DNA of 64,000 nucleotides from Bacillus sp. FSL H8-0547 (GCA_038002745.1 JBBODD010000001.1:1-64000), one strand, 5' to 3'. Shown: positions 38,171 through 47,164, counted from the stretch's first letter. Notes: generated by a model not told the origin, from the sequence alone. Translations and numbers: made by a program.

Positions 38171-38340
38171 AGCGGCCCCCTTACTCATGCTTATTTTCTT
38201 CAATTGCAGTCCATCTGGAAAATATTCATGGCAGGTATAGATCAGGGTATAAGAGAGGAGTTTTTACAAAACAGCTGCTGGATAAGGATGGATATAGTAA
38301 TAGATAAGAGGCAGGGGGACTAAAGCCCCCCGCATAAAAA

Positions 38341-39330
38341 TCAAGGCACTAGAATCAGTTTTCCTTTCGTCTGTCTGCCCTGAAGCATTTCATGAACTTC
38401 GCCTGCCTGTTCCAGCGGATAAACGCCGCCGATCGTAAGCTTCAGTTCTCCTTTTTGGAGATAGCCCAGCAGGTCAGACAAACTTTGAAGATAGATTTCT
38501 TTCTTTCTCATCATCTGAGGAAGAAAAAATCCGATGACAGACAGGTTTTGAGCCATCAGCGATGACGGATAAAGCCTTGATTGCTCCCCGCTCGCCACGC
38601 CGTAAATGACCAGGCGGCCAAATGGAGCCATACAGGAGAGGGTTTTCCTGAAAACATCTCCCCCAGCCATCTCAAGAGCAACATCTACACCTTTGCCGTC
38701 CGTCAGCTGAAGCACTTCCTTCTCCCAGCCTTCAAGCGTATAATCAACAGCTTCATCTGCACCCATTTCAAGGGCAAGTCTTCTTTTTTCAGCCGTACTG
38801 GCTGTTGCAATGACTTTGCCTGCTCCAAATAATTTGGCAAGCTGGACGGCAATAGTCCCGACTCCGCCTGCAGCCGCATGAACAAGGACCGTTTCGCCCT
38901 TTTCAACACGCCCCATTGTTTTTAAGATATGATAAGCGCTCAGTCCCTGCAGAGGCAGAGAGACAGCCTGCTTAAGGTCTACTCCTTCAGGAACGGGAAT
39001 CAGTCCGCGTTCTTCTGCAACGGTATATTCTGCATAGCCTGTAGCCCTGCTTGATCCAAGAAGGGTAACGACTTTGTCTCCCTTTTTAAAACGGGTAACC
39101 CCGTTTCCCGTCTCAGCAACTGTTCCTGCCACCTCCGCTCCGGGAACAAATGGAAGCGGCGTATCAATCACATACTGCCCTTCCCTTCTTGCTGTATCTG
39201 CATAATTGACGCCAATTGCTTCAATCTTAATCAGCACTTCGTTTTCAACAGGCTTAGGGACATCTAGTTCTACTACTTTCAATACTTCCGGTCCGCCGTA
39301 TTCTTTTAATTGAATCGCTCTCATCATCAT
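38341..39330 (-). CDS. NADPH:quinone oxidoreductase-type MDR family protein
   Basis: About 329 residues; several adjacent ATGs follow GGGGAAG. It is a zinc-free medium-chain dehydrogenase/reductase: RAIQLKEYGGPEVLKV start, Rossmann motif HAAAGGVGTIAVQLAK, no catalytic or structural zinc Cys cluster. Such enzymes reduce quinones or act as enoyl-CoA/enone reductases. In this operon, double-bond reduction of an acyl-CoA or enone intermediate is a reasonable guess. Its start nearly abuts the stop of the PaaG-like gene. Confidence 0.87.
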   Translation of the reverse strand: MMMRAIQLKEYGGPEVLKVVELDVPKPVENEVLIKIEAIGVNYADTARREGQYVIDTPLPFVPGAEVAGTVAETGNGVTRFKKGDKVVTLLGSSRATGYAEYTVAEERGLIPVPEGVDLKQAVSLPLQGLSAYHILKTMGRVEKGETVLVHAAAGGVGTIAVQLAKLFGAGKVIATASTAEKRRLALEMGADEAVDYTLEGWEKEVLQLTDGKGVDVALEMAGGDVFRKTLSCMAPFGRLVIYGVASGEQSRLYPSSLMAQNLSVIGFFLPQMMRKKEIYLQSLSDLLGYLQKGELKLTIGGVYPLEQAGEVHEMLQGRQTKGKLILVP

Positions 39331-39332
39331 CT

Positions 39333-40106
39333 TCACTTCCCCTGAAAGACTGGCTTGCGTTTTTCTTTAAATGCGTGAATGCCTTCCTGATGATCTTCTG
39401 TTGAGATCATCAGTGTCTGTGCAATCCGTTCCTGCTCCAGAATTTCTTCAAGTGTGCTCACCGCTGAGGCATTGATGATTTTTTTCATCATGCCATACGC
39501 TTTTACAGGTCCCTGTGAGAGCTTATGAGCATATGAGACAGCTTCATCCTTAAGCTGCTCAAGCGGGACTACTTTGTTTACAATGCCATATTCTTCAGCC
39601 TGTACAGCAGTAATCGGTTCTGCATTGAAGAACAATTGCTTCGCCTTATAAGGTCCAATGATCCTCGGCAGAAAATAAAGGCCACCCCCGTCTGAAATCA
39701 GCCCAACCTGTGAAAAGCTCATCACAAATTTGCTGTCTTCCGCAGCGAGAATCTGATCGCACGCCAATGCCAGATTGAAAGCTGCACCTGCGGCAAATCC
39801 ATTTACGGCGGCAATGACAGGTTTATCAAGTTCTTTAAAAGCCTTGATGCATTCATTCAGGCGGCCGATATGATCATAAACCTGCTGCCCGTCAGCCTCT
39901 CCCATCGTTTTGACGTCCCCGCCTGCACTGAACGACCGTCCTGATCCTGACAGGACAACGGCTCTGATGCTGTCATCTGTTTTTGCCGCGGCAAGTTCAT
40001 TCGTCAGTGATAAGATCATCTCTGCGCTGAAAGCATTCAGTCTTTCTGGACGGTTCAGTGTTAAAAACAGTACATTTCCGCTTTTTTCTACTAATAGATC
40101 GCTCAT
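39333..40106 (-). CDS. Crotonase-fold protein, PaaG-like enoyl-CoA isomerase/hydratase
   Basis: 257 residues. The oxyanion-hole motifs are there (RSFSAGGDVK, NGFAAGAAFNLALACD). The first catalytic Glu of hydratases is absent (AAFNLALACDQ), and the second acidic position is Asp in FSQVGLISDGGGLYFLPRII. That pattern resembles PaaG-type and Delta3-Delta2 isomerases rather than true hydratases. It may shift a double bond in an intermediate. It is followed almost directly by the oxidoreductase gene. Confidence 0.85.
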   Translation of the reverse strand: MSDLLVEKSGNVLFLTLNRPERLNAFSAEMILSLTNELAAAKTDDSIRAVVLSGSGRSFSAGGDVKTMGEADGQQVYDHIGRLNECIKAFKELDKPVIAAVNGFAAGAAFNLALACDQILAAEDSKFVMSFSQVGLISDGGGLYFLPRIIGPYKAKQLFFNAEPITAVQAEEYGIVNKVVPLEQLKDEAVSYAHKLSQGPVKAYGMMKKIINASAVSTLEEILEQERIAQTLMISTEDHQEGIHAFKEKRKPVFQGK

Positions 40107-40123
40107 TTTTATTCCTCCCTGGT

Positions 40124-40888
40124 TTATGTAATCAGCCAGCCGCCGTCTGCAAGCAGATCAGAACCGGTCATATATGATGCCTCGTGAGAAGCAGCAAATG
40201 CAATAATATTCGCAATTTCTTCGGGCTTGCCGACACGCTTCAGTGCGGTATTCCGCTTAATCGCTTCTGTGAATCTTGCGTTTTGCAGACCCTGCTCTGT
40301 CAGAGGTGTTTCAATAAAACCCGGTGAGACCGAGTTGACTCTGATGCCATTTCGCGCGAACTCATGCGCAAGCGCTCTTGTAAAATGAATGACGGCCGCT
40401 TTAGCTGCGCTGTAATGCGGAATTTCTGCCCCCGCTTTATGTCCTGAAAGAGACGCCACGTTGACGATTGCCCTGTTCTCATTACCCGCACCGCTGCACT
40501 CAGCCATATAACCGCCAAGCACTTTTGAAACAAGAAAAACACTTTTCAGATTGACATTCTGTACAAAATCCCATTGTTCGGCTGTTGTATCCATAATTCT
40601 CGAGTGTACAGATCCGCCTGCGTTGTTGACGAGAATATGCAGCTCACCGAATTCTTCTTTTACAAAGGAGAGAAGTGAGAGAACATCCTCTTCTTTAGTA
40701 ACATCAGCTGCAAAAGGAAACGCAGTTTGCTCAGAATGATTCAGCTGCTCTGCCGCGGCCTTCAGTTTTTCCTTGCTTCTTCCTGCAAGAATGACTTTTG
40801 CGCCTTCTGATGCAAGCTTTCTTGCCGTCTCAAGCCCGATACCGCTCCCTCCGCCTGTCACAACAGCGATTTGGTTATGAAATCTCAT
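40124..40888 (-). CDS. Short-chain dehydrogenase/reductase, island copy C
   Basis: 254 residues from ATG at 40888 with GGAG nine bases upstream. Classical SDR: cofactor motif TGGGSGIGLETARKLA, NNAG, catalytic Ser in NVASLSGHKAGAEIP and Tyr-Lys in HYSAAKAA. Arg in ILAGRSKEK after strand 2 suggests NADP(H). It ends ADGGWLIT. A 3-hydroxyacyl-CoA or 2,4-dienoyl-CoA role is possible. Confidence 0.87.
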   Translation of the reverse strand: MRFHNQIAVVTGGGSGIGLETARKLASEGAKVILAGRSKEKLKAAAEQLNHSEQTAFPFAADVTKEEDVLSLLSFVKEEFGELHILVNNAGGSVHSRIMDTTAEQWDFVQNVNLKSVFLVSKVLGGYMAECSGAGNENRAIVNVASLSGHKAGAEIPHYSAAKAAVIHFTRALAHEFARNGIRVNSVSPGFIETPLTEQGLQNARFTEAIKRNTALKRVGKPEEIANIIAFAASHEASYMTGSDLLADGGWLIT

Positions 40889-40904
40889 TTTTTTCACTCT
40901 CCTT

Positions 40905-41648
40905 TCACGACGACTTTACCTTCAGATGGCGGTAATCGATCAATTCATCTCCATATAGGACCGGCACACATGAAAAGCAGTCTCTAGTGGAAATAAAGGT
41001 GATTTCCTCCTGAAAGCCGTATTTCTTCAGCATTTTTCCCACTTTGGATTTAGCAAGTACGACGGCCGGTTCTTCTTTGCAGCCTTCATAAAACAGCTTC
41101 GCTGTCTGGGCGGCATCACTTAGTTCATAGCACCCCGCCTCATCCAGGTGCTGAATCAGGCAGCCTGCCCCGTAAAAATCCTCCAAACTGAAATGCCCGG
41201 ACGAACCGGAGCAGACAAGGATAATAGTATCCTCGCGGTGGTCTTGAGCAAGGGCATCTGCCACTGCTTTGGCATTCAAGAGCGAGCAGGCGAAAATCCT
41301 TCTGGCAGGACTGCTTTTATGAACGGCAACCGTTCCGTTTGTCGTAGATAAAATGATTTTTTTCCCTTTGGCAAAGGCCTTCAATGCGGAGGGATTAGGA
41401 TCCAGGAATCCATCAATCGTCCTTCCCTCATATTCGCCGACAAGCATGCAGTCATCCTTGTTCATTTCCGCTGCAAGGCTTCGGGCCTGTTCACCGTCCA
41501 GCACAGGGATGACGGAACGGGCACCATGCTCAAGAACAGTGGCAATGGTTGAAGTAGCAAGCAGCACATCAAAGACTACCGCAATTTTGTCTTTCATTTT
41601 GGCTCCGTCTATTTCTTCTTTTCTGGTCACAACATGTATTTTTCCCAT
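40905..41648 (-). CDS. ComB-family 2-hydroxyacid-phosphate phosphatase
   Basis: 247 residues matching the 2-phosphosulfolactate phosphatase (ComB) family: AVVFDVLLATSTIATVLEHG, LVGEYEGRTIDGF, LSTTNGTVAVHK, ACSLLNAKAVADAL and LVCSGSSGHFSLEDFYGAG. ComB removes phosphate from 2-phosphosulfolactate in coenzyme M synthesis and also accepts other 2-hydroxy acid phosphates. No other coenzyme M genes are near, and Bacillaceae do not generally make it. ATG lies two bases after the APH-kinase stop, so the phosphatase is made with a kinase. That suggests phosphorylated acyl intermediates, possibly for clearance of dead-end products. Confidence 0.85.
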   Translation of the reverse strand: MGKIHVVTRKEEIDGAKMKDKIAVVFDVLLATSTIATVLEHGARSVIPVLDGEQARSLAAEMNKDDCMLVGEYEGRTIDGFLDPNPSALKAFAKGKKIILSTTNGTVAVHKSSPARRIFACSLLNAKAVADALAQDHREDTIILVCSGSSGHFSLEDFYGAGCLIQHLDEAGCYELSDAAQTAKLFYEGCKEEPAVVLAKSKVGKMLKKYGFQEEITFISTRDCFSCVPVLYGDELIDYRHLKVKSS

Positions 41649-41650
41649 GG

Positions 41651-42706
41651 TCAGCCCTTATGTGCCAGCCGCAGTGCATGCTGGATCAGGATTTCAGTAT
41701 ATGGCCCAAAGCGGGCAAAGCGCTGGTCATGTGTCTGCCCTTTTTTGAAGCGGTAATAGATCTGCTGGCAGATGACGGCAAGTTTAAAGGTGGCAAATGT
41801 GGTGTAGTAATGAATGTTTGCTGTATCTCTGCCGCTTTTCCTGGCATAGCTTTCTATAAATTGCTTTCTTGTATAGAAGATGCCGCTCGCCGTAACGGAA
41901 GGCTTGCCCATTCCTTTTTTCAAAGGCTCGGGATCATCCTCCTCCATCCAGTAGCTCATGGCGGCCCCAAGGTCTGCGAGAGGATCCCCGATCGTGGTCA
42001 TCTCCCAGTCAAACAGGCCGGTCATTTCTTTCAGATCACTTGAAAAAAGCGAATTATTCAATTTGAAATCATAATGGATAACGGTCGGGTCAGGTGAAGC
42101 AGGCAGGTTATTCTCAAGCCACTCTGTCAGCAGGCTGACTTCTGGAATATCATCTGTTTTTGCCCTGTGATAGCGGCCGATCCAGCCGTGTACCTGACGC
42201 TCCATAAACCCTTCAGGCCTGCTCAGTTTTTCAAGCGCCGTACCTTTATAAGGAACATCATGAAGACGGACAAGCGTATCGACCATCAGCTCAGACAGAG
42301 AGCTGCCAAGTTCCACGGTTGCTTCCATTCCTTCTGGAAGCTCAGTGTCGACTAATACTCCGTGCCGTCTTTCCATGATGAAAAACGGGCTGCCTGCAAT
42401 CGACTCATCGCTGCTGAAAACATAAGGTTTCGGAGCCAGAGGAAACAAAGGGTGCAAGTCTTTTAAAATGACAAACTCCCGTTCCATATCATGCGCTTTA
42501 GGAGCCACTGGTCCAAGCGGCGGCCTTCTGAGCACCCCTTCCCAGCTCCCGATCTTAAGGGCATACGTCAAATTCGATGCACCTGTCCCGAACTGTTTGA
42601 TTTGAAGGGGACCTTCCGGCAGCTCATCCATTTCCGTTCTTAAGTATGTCTCAAGAACCCCCGCATTCAGTTCTTCTCCTGTTCTTACCGGAATAAGCTG
42701 AGACAT
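41651..42706 (-). CDS. APH-fold kinase, ACAD10/11-kinase and LvaA-like
   Basis: 351 residues from ATG at 42706 (AGAGGTG upstream). Aminoglycoside-phosphotransferase-fold kinase: N-lobe FGTGASNLTYALKIGSWEGV, hinge SPFFIMERRHGVLV, catalytic loop VIHYDFKLNNSLF (HxDxxxxN) and Mg motif GLFDWEMTTIGDPLADLG. This is the form found fused to acyl-CoA dehydrogenase in ACAD10/11 and alone as LvaA, which phosphorylates 4-hydroxyacyl-CoA. The island also encodes the matching ACAD, so a role as hydroxyacyl-CoA kinase fits better than antibiotic resistance. Confidence 0.85.
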   Translation of the reverse strand: MSQLIPVRTGEELNAGVLETYLRTEMDELPEGPLQIKQFGTGASNLTYALKIGSWEGVLRRPPLGPVAPKAHDMEREFVILKDLHPLFPLAPKPYVFSSDESIAGSPFFIMERRHGVLVDTELPEGMEATVELGSSLSELMVDTLVRLHDVPYKGTALEKLSRPEGFMERQVHGWIGRYHRAKTDDIPEVSLLTEWLENNLPASPDPTVIHYDFKLNNSLFSSDLKEMTGLFDWEMTTIGDPLADLGAAMSYWMEEDDPEPLKKGMGKPSVTASGIFYTRKQFIESYARKSGRDTANIHYYTTFATFKLAVICQQIYYRFKKGQTHDQRFARFGPYTEILIQHALRLAHKG

Positions 42707-42728
42707 CACGCCACCTCTTTTTGAAAAT

Positions 42729-43136
42729 TCAGATATTTATTTTTAAAGCATGGGTCTTTAACTGTTCTATTAGATGATCTGGCATCTCTTCTGTTTCCTG
42801 GGTTTTAAAGTTAAAGGTCACAATGACCGCTTCACCTTCTGCAATCAGCCTTCCGGATTCCTGCTCCGTAATTTCATGATGAACGGTGAAGCTTTTGGAG
42901 CCGATTTTCATAACGGAGGTTTGAATGATCAGGTGTTCATTAAAATAAGCCTGACCGCGAAAATCGCATGTTGCTCTGGCAAGAATAAACGGCCAGTCCC
43001 CTGAAGACATGCAATATCCCAATGCTTCAAAAAACTGAACGCGCGCATCTTCGAGGTAAATGAAGTAGCTTGTATTGTTCACATGCCCAAGCGCATCTGT
43101 TTCGCAAAACCTGACTCTCATCCGTGCTTCATGCAT
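42729..43136 (-). CDS. Hotdog-fold acyl-CoA thioesterase (4HBT/YbgC type)
   Basis: 135 residues. RFCETDALGHVNNTSYFIYL contains the Asp of 4-hydroxybenzoyl-CoA thioesterases, followed by EDARVQFFEALGY. The rest forms the hotdog sheet (SFTVHHEITEQESGRLIAEG). It releases free CoA from acyl-CoA, perhaps to prevent CoA trapping. It lies 15 bases after the enoyl-CoA hydratase in the same operon. Confidence 0.88.
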   Translation of the reverse strand: MHEARMRVRFCETDALGHVNNTSYFIYLEDARVQFFEALGYCMSSGDWPFILARATCDFRGQAYFNEHLIIQTSVMKIGSKSFTVHHEITEQESGRLIAEGEAVIVTFNFKTQETEEMPDHLIEQLKTHALKINI

Positions 43137-43151
43137 GGAGAAATCATCCCC

Positions 43152-43928
43152 TTACTTATGGCTGAAAGCAGGCTTTCTTTTTTCAATAAACGCCTGTACG
43201 CCCTCTTTAATATCTTCTGTCTGAAATACTTCTTCAAACAGGCCCGCTTCAAGATCAAGACCTTCTTCAAGCGTGCTGCTCATGCCCTCATCCACCGCTT
43301 TTTTAATTTTAGACAGGGCGGGAAGCGAGTGTCGGGTCATGCGGCCGGCAAGTTCAAGGGCTTTTTGAAGTCCTTCTCCCTTGGGTACAACATACGAGAC
43401 AAGCCCAATTCTTTTCGCTTCAGCTGCATCAATCGGATCTCCTGTGAACATCAGCTCTTTTGCTTTAGCTGCACCAACCGCTCTCGGAAGCCTTTGAGTG
43501 CCGCCTCCACCTGGAAATAATCCGAGCTTAATTTCCGGAAGTCCAACCTGGGCATGCTCCTCAGCTATTCGGAGATCGCATGTTAAAGCGAGTTCACACC
43601 CTCCGCCGAAGGTCATTCCGTTTAAAACCGCAATCACCGGTTTAGGGAACTGTTCAATTTCATTTAAAAATGCATGCCCTTCAAGGAAATTGGCTTTGAT
43701 GCCTTTTTTTCCGATGAGGTTCGGAAATTCCTTAATATCAGCTCCAGCCATAAACGCCCTGTCACCCGCTCCTGTCAGAATGACCGCAAGTATCTCATTG
43801 TCTTCTCTGAGACTTGCAAAGGCTTCTTTCAACTCTCTTGTGACCTGCTGGTTCATGACATTTAAAGGTGGATTGCTGATTGTGACAACGGCAGCTGCTC
43901 CATGTTTTTCATATGACACAACGCTCAT
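43152..43928 (-). CDS. Enoyl-CoA hydratase
   Basis: 258 residues from ATG at 43928 (AGAGGTG upstream). It retains both catalytic glutamates: one in GGGCELALTCDLRIAEE and one in GLPEIKLGLFPGGGGTQRLP. The oxyanion motif is RAFMAGADIKEF. It is therefore a standard hydratase, in contrast to the PaaG-like paralogue at 39333. The start overlaps the hydroxyacyl-CoA dehydrogenase stop by four bases. Confidence 0.92.
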   Translation of the reverse strand: MSVVSYEKHGAAAVVTISNPPLNVMNQQVTRELKEAFASLREDNEILAVILTGAGDRAFMAGADIKEFPNLIGKKGIKANFLEGHAFLNEIEQFPKPVIAVLNGMTFGGGCELALTCDLRIAEEHAQVGLPEIKLGLFPGGGGTQRLPRAVGAAKAKELMFTGDPIDAAEAKRIGLVSYVVPKGEGLQKALELAGRMTRHSLPALSKIKKAVDEGMSSTLEEGLDLEAGLFEEVFQTEDIKEGVQAFIEKRKPAFSHK

Positions 43929-44809
43929 TTTTTCACCTCTTCTTTTTGATAGGTGTACCATCCCTTGCCCGTTTTTCGTCCAAGATCACCTTGACGCACC
44001 TTCTGCTCAATGCAGGCAAACGGCTTATCAGCAGGGTCTCCAGACTCCGCATATCTCTGCTGCATGACATAGTAACCGACATCAATCCCGGAAAGATCCA
44101 TTAGCTCAAACGGCCCGATCGGATGATTCAGTGCTTTTCGGCAAATGGTGTCGATATCCTGAAAACTTGCATACCCTTCTTCATACAGGTAAACGGCTTC
44201 TCTTTGCAGGGCACCTAAAATCCGGTTGGCGATAAAGCCGGAAATCTCCTTATTCAGAAGGACGGCTGTGCGGTTGATCGTTTTACAGACATCCATCGTC
44301 AAATCGGCCGTTTCTTTTGACGTGTCCTCACTCATGACAACTTCCACACAGTCCATGACAAGCGGCGGAAAAAAGAAATGCATGTTGACAACTTTGTCTG
44401 CACGATTTGTTGCGGATGCGATCAGTGAATTGACAATGGTTGAGCTGTTGGATGCAAAAATGGCATGAGGCTTTGCCATTTGATCAAGCTTTGCAAACAA
44501 TTCTCTTTTAACATCCAGCTTTTCAACGACTGCTTCAATGATAAAATCAGCATGGGCAGCAGCCTGTTCAAGTGACGTTGTAAAGGTGAGCCTTCCAAAG
44601 GCCGCTTCTTTTTGCTCCTCCGTCAGTTTCGATTTTGATACCCATTTGTCCATCAAGTTGCGGAGAGATGCTTCCGCTTTTTCTAAAGCGCTTTCCTGCA
44701 CGTCCTGAATCACCGTTTCATAACCGCCAAGGGCGCACAGCATGGCAATCTGATGGCCCATCTGACCCGCTCCAATAACTGAAATCTGCTGAATATCTTC
44801 CTTTTTCAT
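43925..44809 (-). CDS. 3-hydroxyacyl-CoA dehydrogenase
   Basis: About 294 residues; GGAG precedes three adjacent ATGs. Rossmann ISVIGAGQMGHQIAMLCA, catalytic VVNMHFFFPPLVMDCVEVV (His) and the C-terminal helical domain with HPIGPFELMDLSGIDVGYYV. It oxidises L-3-hydroxyacyl-CoA with NAD. The family consensus after the His is HFFNPxxxMxLVE; here it reads HFFFPPLVMDCVE, with Asn replaced by Phe, a change that could bear on activity or substrate. It is the first gene of the eight-gene operon down to the oxidoreductase. Confidence 0.9.
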   Translation of the reverse strand: MKKEDIQQISVIGAGQMGHQIAMLCALGGYETVIQDVQESALEKAEASLRNLMDKWVSKSKLTEEQKEAAFGRLTFTTSLEQAAAHADFIIEAVVEKLDVKRELFAKLDQMAKPHAIFASNSSTIVNSLIASATNRADKVVNMHFFFPPLVMDCVEVVMSEDTSKETADLTMDVCKTINRTAVLLNKEISGFIANRILGALQREAVYLYEEGYASFQDIDTICRKALNHPIGPFELMDLSGIDVGYYVMQQRYAESGDPADKPFACIEQKVRQGDLGRKTGKGWYTYQKEEVKK

Positions 44810-44828
44810 CATCATCTCTCCTTTTAAC

Positions 44829-44844
44829 TACTGACCAGTCGGTA
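44829..44844. promoter_or_regulatory. Candidate TetR operator before the hydroxyacyl-CoA dehydrogenase operon
   Basis: TACTGACCAGTCGGTA, an imperfect palindrome (six of eight arm pairs), lies 20 bases upstream of the operon start, between it and the TetR gene. It closely matches the palindrome at 51143. Confidence 0.75.
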
Positions 44845-44887
44845 TAATGGGGTCGTGGAGAGCTCCGGGACGAACCCGGAACCCCCT

Positions 44888-45451
44888 TTACCCTGTCAGT
44901 CCTTCAAGCACCATCTTCAGAAAAATATCCGATACTTCAGCATCAGACACCCTTCCGTTTGGATCAAACCAGAAGTAGCTCCAGTTTGTCATGCCGAGAA
45001 TCCCGAAGGTGACAATGTCCATCGGCAAGTCAGACCGGAATTCCCCTTCACCGTTTCCTGCTTCAAGCAGCTGCTGAATGTTCAGTCTGAACTGGTCGCG
45101 TTTTTTAATGACCTCAGCCATATCCTCTTCCGTCAAATTTCTCATTTCCCTGAAAAACACTTTTGCGCTTAAGCCTTCTTTTTCAATATCGTGAATCAGC
45201 ATATAAACAATTTCATGCAGTTTTTGCTTATATGCCTTTAAACTGTCATGGATGATTTCCTCCTGTTTTCTCAGAAGCTCATCGATGTATTTTAAATGGA
45301 TGGCCATAAGCAGCTCAGTTTTGCTTTTGTAATAGTAATAGAAAGTGCCTTTAGTGACACTGAGTGCATCGACGATGTCCTGAATGGACGTTTCCTTAAA
45401 GCCTTTTTCTCCAAACAGCTGAATGCTTTCCTGGATGATTTTTTCCTTCAT
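44888..45451 (-). CDS. TetR/AcrR family regulator of the catabolic island
   Basis: 187 residues. N-terminal helix-turn-helix: FGEKGFKETSIQDIVDALSV followed by TKGTFYYYYKSKTELL. The C-terminal domain resembles the KstR2-like ligand-binding class (GILGMTNWSYFWFDPNGRVS, DIFLKMVLEGL), whose known members sense acyl-CoA-type ligands. It lies between two operons that each have a matching palindrome. It is therefore the likely local repressor, released by a CoA-ester intermediate. Confidence 0.9.
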   Translation of the reverse strand: MKEKIIQESIQLFGEKGFKETSIQDIVDALSVTKGTFYYYYKSKTELLMAIHLKYIDELLRKQEEIIHDSLKAYKQKLHEIVYMLIHDIEKEGLSAKVFFREMRNLTEEDMAEVIKKRDQFRLNIQQLLEAGNGEGEFRSDLPMDIVTFGILGMTNWSYFWFDPNGRVSDAEVSDIFLKMVLEGLTG

Positions 45452-45523
45452 ATTGGCTAATCCTCTCTAGCTTAGATTAAAAAAAGTATACCATAAGCAC
45501 TTTAAGAGATTCATAGTTTCCTG

Positions 45524-47128
45524 TTATCTTTGAAGGGTTTCTTCCCGCAAGGCCCTGCGGAGGATTTTGCCCACGCTTGTTTTTGGAAGTTCGTTTCTGA
45601 ATTCAATTATCGCCGGCACTTTGTACGCCGCAAGATTGGACCTGCAAAAAGCAATTATCTCTTCATCTGACACCTGACGCCCTGCTTTTAAGACAACAAA
45701 AGCTTTCACCGTCTCTCCCCTGTATGGATCAGGCACCCCGATAACGACTGCCTCCTGCACCGCTTCATGTTCATAGAGAACTTCTTCTATGTCTCTCGGG
45801 TACACATTGTAGCCGCTTGCGATAATCAGGTCTTTTTTCCGGTCAACGATGTAAAGGTATCCCTCTTCATCAACCTTTGCGATATCCCCTGTAAACAGCC
45901 AGCCGTCTCTTAGCGTATTGGCCGTCTCCTCCGGCATGTTCCAGTAGCCCTTCATCACCTGGGGGCCTTTAAGGATGACTTCTCCAAGTTCCCCGGCAGG
46001 AACTTCTTCTTTGCCTGTTGCCACATCAACAATTTTATAAGCCGTGCCCGGCACTCCGATTCCGACGCTCCCAGGCTTCCGCTTGGCAAACGGCGGGTTG
46101 CAGTGAGTTGTCGGAGCAGCCTCTGATAATCCGTAGCCCTCAAGGATTTTAGCACCCGTTTTGCGCTCGAATTCATTCAGCAGCTCAACAGGCATCGGTG
46201 CACTGCCGCTGTTGCAGATGCGGATGCTGCTGATCCCGTACTCCTCAGCTTTAGGATGGTTGGTAATGGCCACATACATCGTCGGTACACCCGGAAAAAT
46301 GGTCGGCTGTTCACGTTTGATGGTCTGCATCACTTCCTCAAGGTCAAAGCGCGGAAGCAGAATCATAGAATTTCCTCTCAGGACGGTCAAATTCATGCAT
46401 GAGGTCATTCCGAAGACGTGAAAGAGCGGAATCACTGTCAGGCAGCGTTCTGAGCCGGTCTGAACTTCATGCTTAAAAAATTCGAAAGACTGATAAATAT
46501 TGGCGATTAAATTTCTGTGTGTAAGCATCGCCCCCTTTGAGCGACCGGTCGTTCCTCCTGTATACTGAAGCACTGCGATATCGTGCTCAGGTTCGATCTG
46601 CACGGGCAGAACCTCTCCTGTTGAAAAAGAAAGAAACTGCGAAAACGTAAAATCTCCTTCTTCAGGTGTCATTTCCTCCTGAAGACTGACGGTAATAATC
46701 TGCTTTAAAGCCGTGCCTGCACGGACTGCCTTTACCCGCGGATAAAGCGCATCATACACGACAATCGTTTCCGCGCCGGAATCATTCAGAATATAATCAA
46801 GCTCCCGCTCAACTAGCATCGGATTCACCTGGGTGATAATGGCTCCTGCTTTTAGGGCTCCGTAATAGGCTGCCGGATACTGCGGACAGTTTGGCAGCAT
46901 AATAGCCACCCTGTCCCCTTTTTGAACGCCTTTTTTCTGAAGCGCCGATGCAAAGGCAATGGTCATCCCGTACAGCTGACGGTAGGAGATGGATTTTCCG
47001 TAAAATGAAATCGCCTCTTTATCGCCGTAATTCTCAACGGTTTCTTCAAGCATCTGCGGAATGGAAATATAGGGAATGTCGATCTCGTGACTGACAGTAT
47101 CCGGATAATTAGCTAGCCATTGATCCAA
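45524..47128 (-). CDS. Long-chain acyl-CoA ligase (FadD-like), island copy 2
   Basis: 534 residues from TTG with GGAGG seven bases upstream. AMP-forming ligase motifs: LQYTGGTTGRSKGAMLTHRN, EGYGLSEAAPTTHCNPPF, LFTGDIAKVDEEGYLYIVDR and the catalytic Lys in KTSVGKILRRAL. It is the last gene of the ACAD-SDR-thiolase-SDR-ligase operon. It shares the ligase fold with copy 1 but differs widely, suggesting different acid substrates. Confidence 0.93.
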   Translation of the reverse strand: MDQWLANYPDTVSHEIDIPYISIPQMLEETVENYGDKEAISFYGKSISYRQLYGMTIAFASALQKKGVQKGDRVAIMLPNCPQYPAAYYGALKAGAIITQVNPMLVERELDYILNDSGAETIVVYDALYPRVKAVRAGTALKQIITVSLQEEMTPEEGDFTFSQFLSFSTGEVLPVQIEPEHDIAVLQYTGGTTGRSKGAMLTHRNLIANIYQSFEFFKHEVQTGSERCLTVIPLFHVFGMTSCMNLTVLRGNSMILLPRFDLEEVMQTIKREQPTIFPGVPTMYVAITNHPKAEEYGISSIRICNSGSAPMPVELLNEFERKTGAKILEGYGLSEAAPTTHCNPPFAKRKPGSVGIGVPGTAYKIVDVATGKEEVPAGELGEVILKGPQVMKGYWNMPEETANTLRDGWLFTGDIAKVDEEGYLYIVDRKKDLIIASGYNVYPRDIEEVLYEHEAVQEAVVIGVPDPYRGETVKAFVVLKAGRQVSDEEIIAFCRSNLAAYKVPAIIEFRNELPKTSVGKILRRALREETLQR

Positions 47129-47164
47129 TTGAATTCCTCCTTATGCTAAAAAAGATATACTTTT

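Noticed and set aside
40905-41648. Coenzyme M biosynthesis suggested by the ComB homologue.
   Set aside because: No phosphosulfolactate synthase or other Com genes are present, and the gene is embedded in an acyl-CoA operon.
41651-42706. Aminoglycoside resistance suggested by the APH fold.
   Set aside because: The context of acyl-CoA enzymes and the ACAD10/11 partner favour a hydroxyacyl-CoA kinase; the APH fold alone does not indicate resistance.
44855-44887. A hairpin containing GGTTCGTCCC that resembles a tRNA T-arm.
   Set aside because: No acceptor, D or anticodon arms can be formed around it; it is at most a weak terminator after the TetR gene.
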